From assembly GCA_019802505.1 (NCBI GenBank), contig JAFMOC010000106.1, forward strand, positions 124,001-188,000: a DNA stretch of 64,000 nt, written 5' to 3'. The position numbers and the translations under genes were made by a program. The DNA is from Corydoras sp. C115. Lineage: Eukaryota > Chordata > Actinopteri > Siluriformes > Callichthyidae. The notes under the pieces are model-generated. The model worked only from the letters and a program-made list of their open reading frames with translations, was not told where the DNA came from and did not search any database. This document shows, piece after piece, positions 49,260 through 60,953 of the stretch; within the stretch, counting starts at the first letter, position 1; each line of letters starts with the position of its first letter.

Positions 49260-49696
49260 ATATACATAAATCTAAATGCATGACTGTTTTTGTCAAACCA
49301 ATAGAGAAGACCAAAGCCACTCATGTTTCCAAAAAATAGTATATGGTACTACTTGGATATTATTGTTTAAAACTACATTAAACCTCAAACAAATAACCAA
49401 TCTCTTTAATGAGCCAGCTCTGTGTGATACCCAGTAAAAGCTTTTTTGAAACACTGGGACACATGCTGGAAAAAAAGGTACTTCCCACACTTCCCAAAAC
49501 TGTTTCCATAAGCATACATTTGTTGCTTAATTTTATAAGCATGATGGTGTTGTAATAGTACATTTACTTATTTTCGATTTAATTTATTAGATGGTCAAAA
49601 TACTGCTTATGGTCTTTAAATAAATTATACACAAATGTACACAACTACCCCCTGTCAAATTATGTGTTATTGATATGTAAAATACACATTATTTAA

Positions 49697-49975
49697 TAAT
49701 AATTATAATAATAAATAATAGATTTTATTTGTAACGCACTTTTCATTATGTAAAATCTCAAAGTGCTACAACAATGGCAAACATCCAACACTGAAAAATC
49801 ATTAAATATAATGTATATATCAAGGCATCAACAATTATATGCTTTTAAAAAGAAAAGTCTTGAGCAGAGATTTAAAAATGTCCAGGCTCTGCGCTGACCT
49901 AAGCTGGACTGGGAGACAGTTCCAGAGGCGTGGTGCAGCTGAGCAAAATGGTATACTCTAGTACACTCTACAGTG
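49697..49975. mobile_element. dispersed teleost repeat, non-coding
   Basis: 'tagattttatttgtaacgca' followed by 'caaagtgctacaa', 'aaaagtcttgagcagagatt' and 'gggagacagttccagaggcg' appear in this order in a repeat found in many fish genomes. Family name not assigned. Confidence 0.45.
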
Positions 49976-50771
49976 AACGAATCTCTGAACTAAAACATTT
50001 GCTGTTTATTTAATTACTTTATTACTATATTACTTTACTACCATACTGTAGAGTAATGAACAGACAGATTTATATACATATGAAAAAATTATTTATGATG
50101 CTTTGCAGATATTGGGTCCTATCTTACACCCTGCACAAAAAGTGTTGTGCTGCTCAATGCGAACATTCTATTTTTATTCCTTGCGTCTACAACGTTTAGT
50201 TAGCAAGTCTTCTTGCTAATGTATCTACGCCGATAGTCATGATAATCTCGAAATTAGGTGTGTTCAGGTTCATAGCGTATTGCTATCCTGGTGGTGAATC
50301 AACAACACAGGCTCGTACACCCGTGCTTTTTACGCACATATGTACACACAGCAGTGCACAAAAAAAACAGTTGGTGAGCGCCAGTTGTCAGCTATGGAAA
50401 ATTAAATCAACAATAAACAAAAGATAATTATTCTACATAAACACAAAGTTGTGCCATTGCGTAATGCGGCGTTGTAATTGCAATCTGCCAAAGTCAGATC
50501 GCACCTGGTTTTTTAAAGGGAATGACAAATTGACCAGAAAGAATGACCAGTTAATTGCACGTTATGTCCAAAACACACCCATCAACTGTACTGACTTTTT
50601 GTGCTTTGCACACCACGCAAGGCTTACATTTTCCATCTTCGTGATAGCAAAGATAAATTGACCCTAAATCAAGCTGTGTGGTAAAAGGCATGCTGAAGAT
50701 GTGTTATTTTAAGGTGGCTAAATGAATATTAACAGCAATTAATCAATGTTGCAATTGATTGTTAAAACTCC
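49976..50771. other. intergenic DNA between chymotrypsinogen genes 1 and 2
   Basis: Nothing recognised. A few short open frames have no family features. Confidence 0.5.
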
Positions 50772-50781
50772 TCTGTTATTA

Positions 50782-51126
50782 TTCATTCATTATCTCCCGC
50801 TTTATCCTCTATTAGGGTGGCAGGGGGGGTTCCCCATGCCCATCCAGGGGAGAACGTCTCGGGCGCTGGGCAGATACACCCAGGCCAGGGCGCCAATCTA
50901 TCACTGGGCACACACTCACTCACACAAACACACTCTATATGGGGCAATTTGGAGAACTCAATTGATTGATCCATATTTTTGGACTGTGGGAGGAAACCAG
51001 AGAACCCAGAGGAAACCCACGCGGTCATGGGGAGATCATAGAAACTCCACCCAGATTGGGATTCGAACCGGGAATCCCTAGTGCTGAGAGGCGAACTTGT
51101 TAACCACTAAGCCACCGTGGCACCCA
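50782..51126 (-). mobile_element. V-SINE copy 5 with 10-bp target duplication, just upstream of chymotrypsinogen gene 2
   Basis: Reverse-oriented full-length copy: (attc)n tail, cccgctttatcctctattag, the 3' part, central block, perfect inverted B box (attcgaacc) and head ending ccaccgtggcaccca. It is flanked by tctgttatta at 50772-50781 and 51127-51136. Its head end lies only ~170 bases before the TATA box of gene 2. Confidence 0.93.
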
Positions 51127-51238
51127 TCTGTTATTACTCCTTTGGAAAAAAAAGTTTTTTTTTTTTTCCATTCAATGGAAAGTTCAATTTCATGTTCATG
51201 GTCAATGTTTTGTGAAGTTTCCAAAACCATGTTTTCTG

Positions 51239-51306
51239 AGCTGTGCATAATCCCACAGGTCTGAGATATGTTATCAAGTGTATGTGCTGTTGTACAGTAT
51301 ATAAAG
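51239..51306 (+). promoter_or_regulatory. chymotrypsinogen gene 2 core promoter
   Basis: TATATAAAG at 51298-51306 predicts a start near 51328 and a ~14-base leader. The block tcccacaggtctgagatatg (51251-51270) is nearly the same as that before gene 3 and is recognisable before gene 1, at almost equal distance from the TATA box. Confidence 0.7.
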
Positions 51307-51341
51307 CTCTTGCAGTGAGGCATGTCCCTGTGCTTGAAACC

Positions 51342-52852
51342 ATGGCTTTTCTCTGGATCCTCTCCTGTCTTGCTTTAATCAGTGCAGCCTACGGTAAGAC
51401 CACTAAATTTTAATTTCTGCCATTTATAATCTGTAATAATGTGCAATATTTAGTAAGTTATTTTGTTCATTCTTTTCTGTTTAAGGCTGTGGTCTTCCTG
51501 CTGTCTCTCCGATCATTACTAACTATGCCAGGATCGTAAACGGTGAGGAGGCAGTGCCTCATTCTTGGCCCTGGCAAGTGTCTCTGCAGGTATTATTAGC
51601 ATTGTTACTCATTTCTCCAATATCATTAAGAATTTATGAAATAATATTAAAACGTGGCAAATCCAGCAATTATCGCAAATAATTATGTTTATAGGAACAA
51701 AGTGGTTTTCACTTTTGTGGTGGCTCTCTGATCAGTGAGTGGTGGGTTGTGACTGCTGCCCACTGTAATGTGAGGTGAGTCATTTCCTCTTTTATGTGAA
51801 TTTAATACTCCTTCAAAAATAGTCTATAATGTATTAATAAATAAATTAATAAATTGGTTTTAGAACCACCCATCGTGTTGTTCTTGGAGAACATGATCGC
51901 GCCTCTAATGCTGAGAACATCCAGATCATGACTGTTGAAAAGGTCTATTAATAATGATGACAATTTTATATAATGTTTATAAAATAATTAGAACTTATTT
52001 AATAATTAGGTGCCTCCTAACCAAAATATTTTGTTTTTCTAATCAGGTCTTCAAGCACCCCAAGTTCAACCTTTTTACCATCAATAATGACATTCTTCTG
52101 ATCAAGCTGGCCTCCCCTGCTCAGCTGAGTCCTTATGTCTCACCTGTGTGTTTGGCTGAGACCAACGACAATTTCCTTGGTGGCATGAAATGTGTGACTT
52201 CTGGATGGGGCTTGACCAAATACAATGGTATCTATCAAAACATCTTGGCCAATTAAACCTGTAAAAAAGCACAACATTATTTTAAACTTATGAAACATGG
52301 CCAAAACAAAAAAAGGTCTTTACACCGCAGCCAGTTTCTACATTAATTTAACAATATATATATAATAATAATAATAATACAATTTTATTATTTGTAAATA
52401 TTTTTCCTTTTTTGCATGATATTTTTGTTCTTTCATTCCATTTTTAAACCCTTTGTATTACAGCTCCTGATACCCCTGCCATCCTTCAGCAGGCTGCTCT
52501 GCCCCTTCTGACCAATGAGGAGTGCAAACGTCACTGGGGCAACAAAATTACTGACCTTATGGTTTGTGCTGGAGCCTCTGGTGCCTCCTCCTGCATGGTA
52601 AAGCATCTTAACAAATACCTTTACACCTGCCCTAAAGAAACCTTTAAATAGAAAATGATGATTGATTACTAACTTAAACCTATATTCCAGGGTGACTCTG
52701 GTGGTCCTTTGGTGTGTCAAAAAGATGGAGCTTGGACCCTGGTTGGTATCGTTTCCTGGGGTAGTGGTCAGTGCAGTATCTCAATGCCCGGTGTTTACGC
52801 CCGTGTGACTGAACTGCGTGCCTGGGCAGACCAGATTATTGCTGCTAATTAA
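51342..52852 (+). CDS. ctrb: Chymotrypsinogen B-type gene 2 (Gly226 form)
   Basis: Seven coding exons: 51342-51393, 51486-51589, 51695-51774, 51864-51942, 52047-52227, 52464-52597, 52691-52852. Same exon lengths and phases as gene 1; 263 residues. Signal peptide MAFLWILSCLALISAAYG, activation site YAR|IVNG, triad H75/D120/S213, ten cysteines, SSCMGDSGG around the active Ser, and Gly at 226 (…MPGVYARV). Intron 4 has a weak donor GTCTAT. It is closest to gene 3: both share GQCSISMPG and NNDILLIKL. Secreted pancreatic digestive zymogen. The start has a strong Kozak context (aaaccATGg). Poly(A) signal at 52869. Confidence 0.95.
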
Positions 52853-52868
52853 AAGCCACAAAACTAAT

Positions 52869-52874
52869 AATAAA
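52869..52874 (+). terminator. poly(A) signal of chymotrypsinogen gene 2
   Basis: AATAAA 17 bases after the stop codon. Confidence 0.6.
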
Positions 52875-54507
52875 TAACAATACAATGTTGACAAATGTTT
52901 AATTATTATTTACCAGCCTATTTTTTTTTTGCAATTTTAATAATTTATGAATGTGCAAATAATAAAATAATATAAAATAAAAATTCTATTATTTTGTCCT
53001 CTTAGTTCCATTGAGCTCTTTATTGTATTCTAGCTCTTTTCTGATATTTTTTAAATATTGAACTGGAAAAAACTCACATTATCTTGATGAAGTCAGTTAC
53101 AACTTTACTACTTGGTCTGATTTTACATTTGTAATGGATCATTAATTCATTATTTTTGTTTGTCCTTCAATGGTTACTATTTTTCACTTTAATCGTTTAC
53201 TTGGCTGCTTATATTACACCAAATTCCTACTCACCCTCAGTAAATAAGAGCTTTTGTGTGAATCCTTCAGCAGCATTCCACAAACAATCAAATATTTTCT
53301 ACTAATTCAAAGCTTGGTATTTTTATAGAGAGAGCCAGAGGCCATCTCTCTTCAAAATACATGCGGTTTCCCATATGATCATGACGAAATTAAACGTTCA
53401 AGTCAAGTTCATTCATCATGGATGTATCAGGAGTCTACCATGTGCAATCACTTTTAACAAAATGTCACTTTGAAGAGAATTACACTTTAGCAGAATTTTA
53501 TATGCAGTAATACTAATTCAGAGGACCTTAAAATGACCCATAAATAAAACCACCTCCAACTATTCTTCAATATTTGGACTTGTAGTCATGACATCAACCG
53601 GAGAAACAATTTTGGATTTCAGACATGACCAAATTGACAGAAATGCAGTAATACTAAGATTAATTGTTGAAAAACAAAAACATTAATGCCTTTGTTGAAA
53701 TGTAGATATTAAATATGCAGTTTGTTTATATTTTGTCCTACAAACTAATATCCAAATTGCAGACTATTAAGTGGCTTATAATTACACCAATGCATTTTTA
53801 ATGTACTGCTGGAGACAGTTTTTCTTGATGTTGACAATAGATTCTATTCTATTCACACATACATAAAAATATTTCACTTTTACGTGGTGAAAACAAAATT
53901 TAATATGACTAATTACATAAACAAGTTTAAAATTTGTAGATAGTATATTATATGTAAATCAACTTAAACATTTAAATTCAGTAAAAAAAAACTGGACATG
54001 GTTTTTGAACTCATCTTTTACAAATTAATGAAAATTCCGCAAATTTCTATTATGTCCATACACACATTAAATAAGTATAAAATAATTAAAATCAAAAAGT
54101 GTCACTTTAGAAATACATTGCAGGATATTTTTTGCGATTCTTTAATTGTATGTATGTCATTTTGTAACAGTAATCTCTTTTTTGTGTCAATGCTGAACTT
54201 TGTCGCAGTTGATCAACACTTATGCTCATGCTCATTTTTATTTTTTAACGCTCATGCTCATTGCTAAATACAAAAACATTTGCCTTTTGTGAGTAATTCA
54301 ACAAAATCATAAAATGATAATATTGGTATAATTGAACTCATAGCAGTCATTGACAGAGAGGTCAAGTTTAAAAGCTAATAAAGTTATAAAAATTAAATGC
54401 AAATCAGTTTTGAATTTAGTGTAATTGTTTTTTAGCCAGAGTTCAAGCCTGCAAACCTCACAATAGATGAAAATAATATACACTGTTCTTTACTAAGAAA
54501 CTCATAA

Positions 54508-54573
<66 letters not shown>

Positions 54574-55375
54574 TGTGTGTAAGTAATACACTTATGCAAT
54601 GTTTGCATAGGTTACTTTATATATACTCTCATTTAAAAATGATAAAAATAAAATAATTTTGAACAAAGCCATTCGTCATTTGTTAATTTTACTGGAAATG
54701 ACTGGTTTTAAATATACATTTTATCATAAAGTAATAAAAAATATATTAATTACATTTATTATGTGTATTATATACTCTCAATAGCCAGTTTTATAGTAAT
54801 TGATATTTACGCAAAATTATTAATTTTACTTAATAAAGCTTTAGCAAAATAGTGATGTTTACCCTTTATTTAAAAAAATAGCACTATTTAAAATTTAAAA
54901 ATTATAAATTAAACAGGTAAATGCTGCTTAGCATAAAGAAAAGCCTACATTTTAATGTCAAACCTTGCTCTAAATAAAACATAAAATATTAAGATGAAAT
55001 AAATATCAATAAGCAATTGTGTCTGTTTATAAATATTTATGTATTATTCATATCCTAAAGTTCAGTTTTACATGTAGACCATTTTAAAACTTATACATTT
55101 GTACACATCTGTACGTCGAGGTGCAAGATTTAAAAAAGTGTAACCCATTCAATGCTTCAATGTAGTTTTAATCAATGTAATAAGAAATTTTATGCAGATA
55201 ATCTGGACCCAAAACCCTGATTTTAATTGTTTTAATATTTTATTATCAATTGATCATTTTATATCAGATTATCATTACATGAGTTAAATTAATATTAGAG
55301 TAGGTTGTAAATGTGCAAATGGAAAGTTTTATTTAGTGACTATGGGACCACGGTTGTATGGAAAGTTTCTCTCTG
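52875..55375. other. AT-rich DNA between chymotrypsinogen genes 2 and 3
   Basis: No gene or clear mobile element. It holds the (AAT)n array listed below. An 89-codon frame at 53998-54267 is AT-driven and unlike any family. Confidence 0.5.
54508..54573. repeat. (AAT)n microsatellite
   Basis: About 22 uninterrupted AAT units. Confidence 0.97.
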
Positions 55376-55377
55376 CA

Positions 55378-55445
55378 AGCTGTACATAATCCCACAGGTT
55401 TGAGATATGTTATCAAGTGTGTGTGCCAGGTTACAGTATATAATG
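55378..55445 (+). promoter_or_regulatory. chymotrypsinogen gene 3 core promoter
   Basis: TATATAATG at 55437 predicts a start near 55467, leaving a leader of about 10 bases. The upstream block cccacaggtttgagatatgt matches gene 2 almost base for base. An out-of-frame ATG at 55465 sits at or before the predicted start and is probably not in the mRNA. Confidence 0.7.
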
Positions 55446-55475
55446 CAGAGTGAGAATTGTCACAATGCTGAAACC

Positions 55476-57620
55476 ATGGCTTTCCTGTGGATACTCATCA
55501 ACCTTGCTTTTGTCAGTGCTGCCTATGGTAAGACCACAAATTTTTAGGTTTTGCTATTTATATATATTATGCTCTGTAATTAATGTAGTGTGGAATTATA
55601 ACTAAGATTTAACAACCAGTAACCTAATACATATTAATTTCATTAAATATTAATGCCTTTTCAGGCTGTGGGGTTCCTGCTGTATCGCCAATCGTCACAA
55701 ACTATGCCAGGATTGTAAATGGTGAGGAGGCAGTGCCTCATTCCTGGCCCTGGCAAGTGTCTCTGCAGGTAACTATGAATGTTACATTAATACATTAATA
55801 AAATACAGTTTTTATTTGATTTTGTCTACAACATATTGCAGAATAAACATTTAATTTTCAATATTGTTCATTAAACGTTATTTTTAAAGGAACAAAGCGG
55901 TTTTCACTTCTGTGGTGGTTCCCTGATCAGCGAGTGGTGGGTTGTGACTGCTGCCCACTGCAATGTGAGGTGAGTCTTTTCTTCATTTACATTAACTTAC
56001 TGAACCCTTAGAATATAAAGCTATAATATATTACCTAACTCTGATTTGTTGCAGAACTTCCCATCGTGTGGTCCTTGGAGAGCATGACCGCGCCTCTAAT
56101 GCTGAAAATGTTCAGATCATGGCTGTTGAGAAGGTTTATCAATAATGACGATTTATTACATTTTTTTTTTTTCAGTAATGTTGCAAATGTCTAATTAGCT
56201 AACTAAATGTGAACATTTCTCTTTTAAATCAGGTCTTCAAACACCCCAAGTTTAACCTTTTCACCATCAATAATGACATTCTTCTGATCAAGCTGGCCTC
56301 TCCTGCTCAACTGAGTCCTAATGTCTCCCCTGTGTGCTTGGCTGAGACCAACGACAATTTCCCTGGTGGCATAAAATGTGTCACTTCTGGATGGGGCTTG
56401 ACCAAATACAATGGTATTTCTTTATACCTTAAAAGTTATTATCTAATACATTTGACATGTCATTAGCTACAGTTCTACATTTTCTGTTTAAAAAATAAGC
56501 ATATTGTTTGTAGTTTACAATTGTTTTTGGTCTTTTTGAATCACTCATTTAAAGATGATGATTAATATTCTGAAGAATGCTAAGATAGAAATAGTACGGC
56601 AGAGTGGCATAAAGATTAATGCTGCAGCAGGTTTAAAGTTTAAAGGTCCTGGGCTGGATTCTCAGTTGGGACCAATTAACATCCTTTTTTTTGGGGAGTC
56701 AGCATGTCCTCCTTCTGCTGGTATTAGTTTCCTTTGGGGAGTCCAGGTTCATTCCACATTCAAAAGACATGTCAATTGATAATTTGATACTAATTTGCTC
56801 CTATGACTGGATTACAACCTGTAACCATTCAGATTCAGAAAATAGCCATTGATACTGTCCAAAGGTTAAAACTGTTGTTGTTATTATCATGCTGTAAAGT
56901 TTCCTAAACAATTTGACATTAATCATGTATTTATGTATCTAAGAATATGTGTATTAGCATTACCATGGTATTAAATTGATTATTCCTAATGAAATTTTAT
57001 TTCATTAACCTTATTATTAAAAGATTAAGCACATACTATTATACTGTGCAATTTGGAAATATTTATATTATTTAATATTAATAATCAATAAAATATTAAA
57101 ATGATAAATAAAATTATAATTAATACAGCTATAAAACAAATTTTCTTCATGAAAAGTATAGTTACATACCTCAGTTTAACATGTAAGACCTTAATAGAAT
57201 ATTTTTTCAATTTTTCTGTGTTTCAGCTGCTGATACCCCTGCTATCCTCCAGCAGGCTGCTCTGCCCCTTCTGACCAATGATGAGTGCAAACGTCATTGG
57301 GGTAACAAAATTACCGACCTTATGGTTTGTGCTGGAGCCTCTGGTGCCTCCTCTTGCATGGTAAAGCACATAAATAATGTATACATATGGTTAGAAATAA
57401 CCTTTAACTAGAAAATTAATTAATTAGAAGATTAATTTAACTTAAACCTGTATTTCAGGGTGACTCTGGTGGTCCTTTGGTGTGTCAAAAAGATGGTGCA
57501 TGGACCCTGGTTGGTATTGTTTCTTGGGGTAGTGGACAGTGCAGTGTCTCAATGCCAGGTGTGTACGCCCGCGTGACTGAACTGCGTGCCTGGGCAGACC
57601 AGATTATTGCTGCTAATTAA
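55476..57620 (+). CDS. ctrb: Chymotrypsinogen B-type gene 3 (Gly226 form)
   Basis: Seven coding exons: 55476-55527, 55665-55768, 55890-55969, 56055-56133, 56233-56413, 57227-57360, 57459-57620. 263 residues with the same family landmarks as genes 1 and 2: signal peptide MAFLWILINLAFVSAAYG, YAR|IVNG, triad H75/D120/S213, Ser189, Gly216, Gly226. Intron 4 uses a weak donor GTTTAT, as in gene 2 (GTCTAT). Intron 5 is expanded to 813 bases and holds an old SINE. At the start of exon 6 it reads AADTP where genes 1 and 2 read APDTP, in the autolysis-loop region. All parts look intact, so an active gene is likely. Poly(A) signal ATTAAA at 57670. Confidence 0.95.
56596..56826 (+). mobile_element. old V-SINE in intron 5 of chymotrypsinogen gene 3
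   Basis: Head 'acggcagagtggcataaaga', then 'gtcctgggctggattctcag', 'gtcagcatgtcctcc', 'gtttcctttggggagtccag' and 'cacattcaaaagacatgtca' follow the V-SINE order. It is heavily mutated. Genes 1 and 2 lack it, so it entered after the gene duplications or was lost elsewhere. Confidence 0.7.
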
Positions 57621-57669
57621 AACTAAAACTAAAAAATAACAATTTAAAAATACCAAAGTTCTTCTGTGT

Positions 57670-57675
57670 ATTAAA
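57670..57675 (+). terminator. poly(A) signal of chymotrypsinogen gene 3
   Basis: ATTAAA 49 bases after the stop codon; a further AATAAA lies near 57726. Confidence 0.55.
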
Positions 57676-58981
57676 TCTTCAACTTTCTCTCAGAAAATGT
57701 TTAACTTGACTATTAACAATGGCAAATAAATAAATAAGCAAAAGTGAAACCTTTATTTGGTCATCTTTATATTGAATTTTATAAAAGATATTTTTGTTTG
57801 TTCATCTCATCTCTGTCTTTTACATCAAAAAATGTGGATTTGTTATTTGCAAATACTGTACATCTTCTATGTCTTCTCTACAAACGTTTAGTGTCACCTA
57901 TTTAATCACTATAAAGAACCCCTCTTAAATAGTATTGCAATGGAATACAATTACAATAGTATCAAAATTACAATACAGACAAAACTTTTATCACCCAAAA
58001 AATACTTGCTGTTCAGCGCTTCTGTGGCAGTTTTTACAATTAATTTACAAAGTAGTTAGATAATTGGGACTAACATACTATGCATAAAAATGGGTGGACT
58101 AGTGTGTAATTGTGAACAACATAACTATAGTTTTTCTATCAAATAGGTAAAACAGGTGAAATAGGCATTAAGTATAGAAATAAAGCTTGACTGGGGAAAA
58201 TGTATCTTATGGTCACACCCATGATTTTTTTTAAAGATTGGGATCTACATATAAAGCGAGCAGAATCATAACATTTTCTAATGAATAGTTTAGGTGTGTA
58301 ATGACCTATATATGGTACCGATAATAAATTTGGACTGTTGCTATCAACTTTTTGATTAATGTTGTCCTAATTGCTGCCATGTGACATTATTTGCAGTGAT
58401 ATTGGTCTTTCTTATTATGTTTAACGTATATGGCTCCATCAATTCTTTGACAAGATCAGCACTCTCTTTCAAATTAGATTATTAACCCAGATAGATACTG
58501 ATCTGGGAAAACTACCAAGAGGCCAATGGCAACTTTAGGGGACTTACAAGTATTTATGGCTGTGGCTGGTCAATCTCTTCATGTGACAACTTATAAGCTC
58601 ACATGGTTTACATAAATCTGGTCTCTATTGTAGTGTAGCAAAAAAAAAGTATATTTTAATACTGAATTTAATTTGTGTTTTGAAAAACAATTAAAAACAT
58701 TTTTAAATCTGGAATCTGGCAAATGCTTTAATAGTCAGAAGCGACCAATATTTAAGCTGTTTAAACTGACCTTATTGCATAAGATAATCACAGGACAGCA
58801 CCCAAAATCTATACTTAGATATTTTTACAAAACAAAGGTCAAACAAGTGGTCAGGATAAAATACATTGCTGCACAAATACATTGCTGCAAAATCAACTAT
58901 AAAAGTACATGGGTACAAGATAAGTAGACGGGTAGATGGCTGTTTTACTACCAAAACTGAAATGTAGCAGTCTCACAACAA

Positions 58982-59079
<98 letters not shown>

Positions 59080-60614
59080 TGGGTTGGTGGTCTGTAATTT
59101 TTGTATTTTTGAGTTTGTATTTCTGTATTTTCTCCTAAATTTTCCTCCTAAATTTTCTCCTTTTTTTCACTCTGAATTTAAAAAAATTGTGAAGGTGAAA
59201 TGGAGATACATAATTGAGTAAGAGTAAATGTTGAGGGTATTTTGTCTGTGTTTACTTTCTGGCTAATATTAATAAAAATTAGACCTCAGCACCACCATCA
59301 TCTCTAATTAGAATAAGTTTGGTTAGTGCAATGGAGCACAGTGCAATGTATATAAGAGAATAGTTGGGTAAACTCTGACCTTAACCCTATTATCCTTAAC
59401 AGTTATTAGAAGTCAGGCTCTTGTTCATCATCAGGCGCTATAATTACCCCAGCTAAAATAAAACGTGTGTTACGTTATTTTAACATCACCCCAACATGTC
59501 TTGATATTAAAACCTATCACATGTTTTGAAATGTGATAAAATGTTATGATCAAATATAACTTTTAAAGTGTCACTGTGTTTTTAGGGATTTATAGGCATG
59601 TCACATGTCTATTCACTGTCTTTCGAAATTACATAAGAACCTTCAATAAAGCCAAATTGCTTCCATAGTTTGTGTTCTCTGTTTAAGCCACTCTATTTGG
59701 AATAAGTCAGCTGGCTTCTAGTTTACTGAGCCTCGGGTGAGAAAAGCTACAAAGAACCACTTTGTGCTTATTTCAACAGACTCACAAACATGTGTGGTTA
59801 TACTCTGAAGATTTGTTCGGGAGGTAAAAAAGGAATGTTGACTAAATGAGTGTTTCTCATTTCTTATCCCTCAGTAACCCTGACCTGCATGTTTTGGTTA
59901 CGCTTTGCTGTTTAAAGACTTCAAGTTCAATTGAGTTCACAGCTTGTTGTTAAATCAGGTGTATTAAATTGGAAAGAAAACTAAAAACAAATCATGATTG
60001 TAATCCAAAGAGAATCTAAATTCAATCTGTAGGATAATCTGTACATTTCATTTATAACAGAGCTTGGATGACAGTGATTCTACTCCTTATACATAATTAG
60101 TGCTGATATGCAAGTGCATTACTTTTGTGAGTATCTATTGTTAAGATTGTATTGTTTCAGTAATGGGTATCATAGTGGTGCAGCTAGAAACCTGGGATCT
60201 GCTTGCAATTCCTGCATCTCTTAAAACATACAAGTGAAGTAAAGAAAAATACATTAAATTAATTTTAAAAATAGAGAAATATTTACTTTATTTATTTAAA
60301 ACAAAAACAGACAGGTGGTGATGTATTTTTATATTTATTGTGGTACCAACAAAGAGCTGGTTTTATGAAGGCCAATTGTGTTTTTAAAATATTTTTTTTA
60401 ATGCTTTATGCATAAAAGTGTACAATTTAGTAATTTTGCGATGAACTGAATTGGACAGTCCTAGTACTTAAGGTTAAGAAGGCCCATTATGGCAATGACA
60501 GAAAAATATATTTCAGGGATTTTCTATTTTCCAGATTTTATTTCTTCCTTTTATTACAATCAAACTATAAATGTAAAAAATGAACATAAATACAGGAGAG
60601 TGCTTTGCTCAGTA
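57676..60614. other. AT-rich intergenic DNA
   Basis: No gene recognised. The (TA)n array below is the only clear element. The 84-codon frame at 58673-58927 shows no family features. Confidence 0.5.
58984..59074. repeat. (TA)n microsatellite
   Basis: About 45 TA units, uninterrupted. Confidence 0.97.
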
Positions 60615-60620
60615 TTTATT
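60615..60620 (-). terminator. poly(A) signal of agrp
   Basis: AATAAA on the minus strand about 330 bases after the agrp stop codon. Confidence 0.5.
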
Positions 60621-60953
60621 GATGATACACATGTATAGATATTTATAAAGCTGGCTATTATTCATTAAAATTACTAGCTTACATGAAAACTAATAAACCA
60701 TAACAAAAACATTTTACATAAAATGGTATAATAATACGTGTAAAGAATTTCAGCAATATAAAACACAGTCATTAATATGGCAGTATGTGAAAACCTATAT
60801 GATCTCTGGGAAAAACTGTGTTTAGCACATGCATAATATATTTTTGTGGTAATGCATACTGAAAAGCGTGAGCTAAAGTGAGGATTATTCCTATCTGCAT
60901 ATCCTCTGTAAATATACAAAAAGCTACTAGCACCTTCAACGAAATAGTCAGTG

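Noticed and set aside
51954..52256. 100-codon frame that looks like a separate small protease gene.
   Set aside because: It is exon 5 of chymotrypsinogen gene 2 read through from intron 4 and into intron 5.
55465..55475. Upstream ATG before chymotrypsinogen gene 3 as a possible start or uORF.
   Set aside because: Out of frame with the conserved signal peptide, and at or before the predicted transcript start; the ATG at 55476 has the better context.
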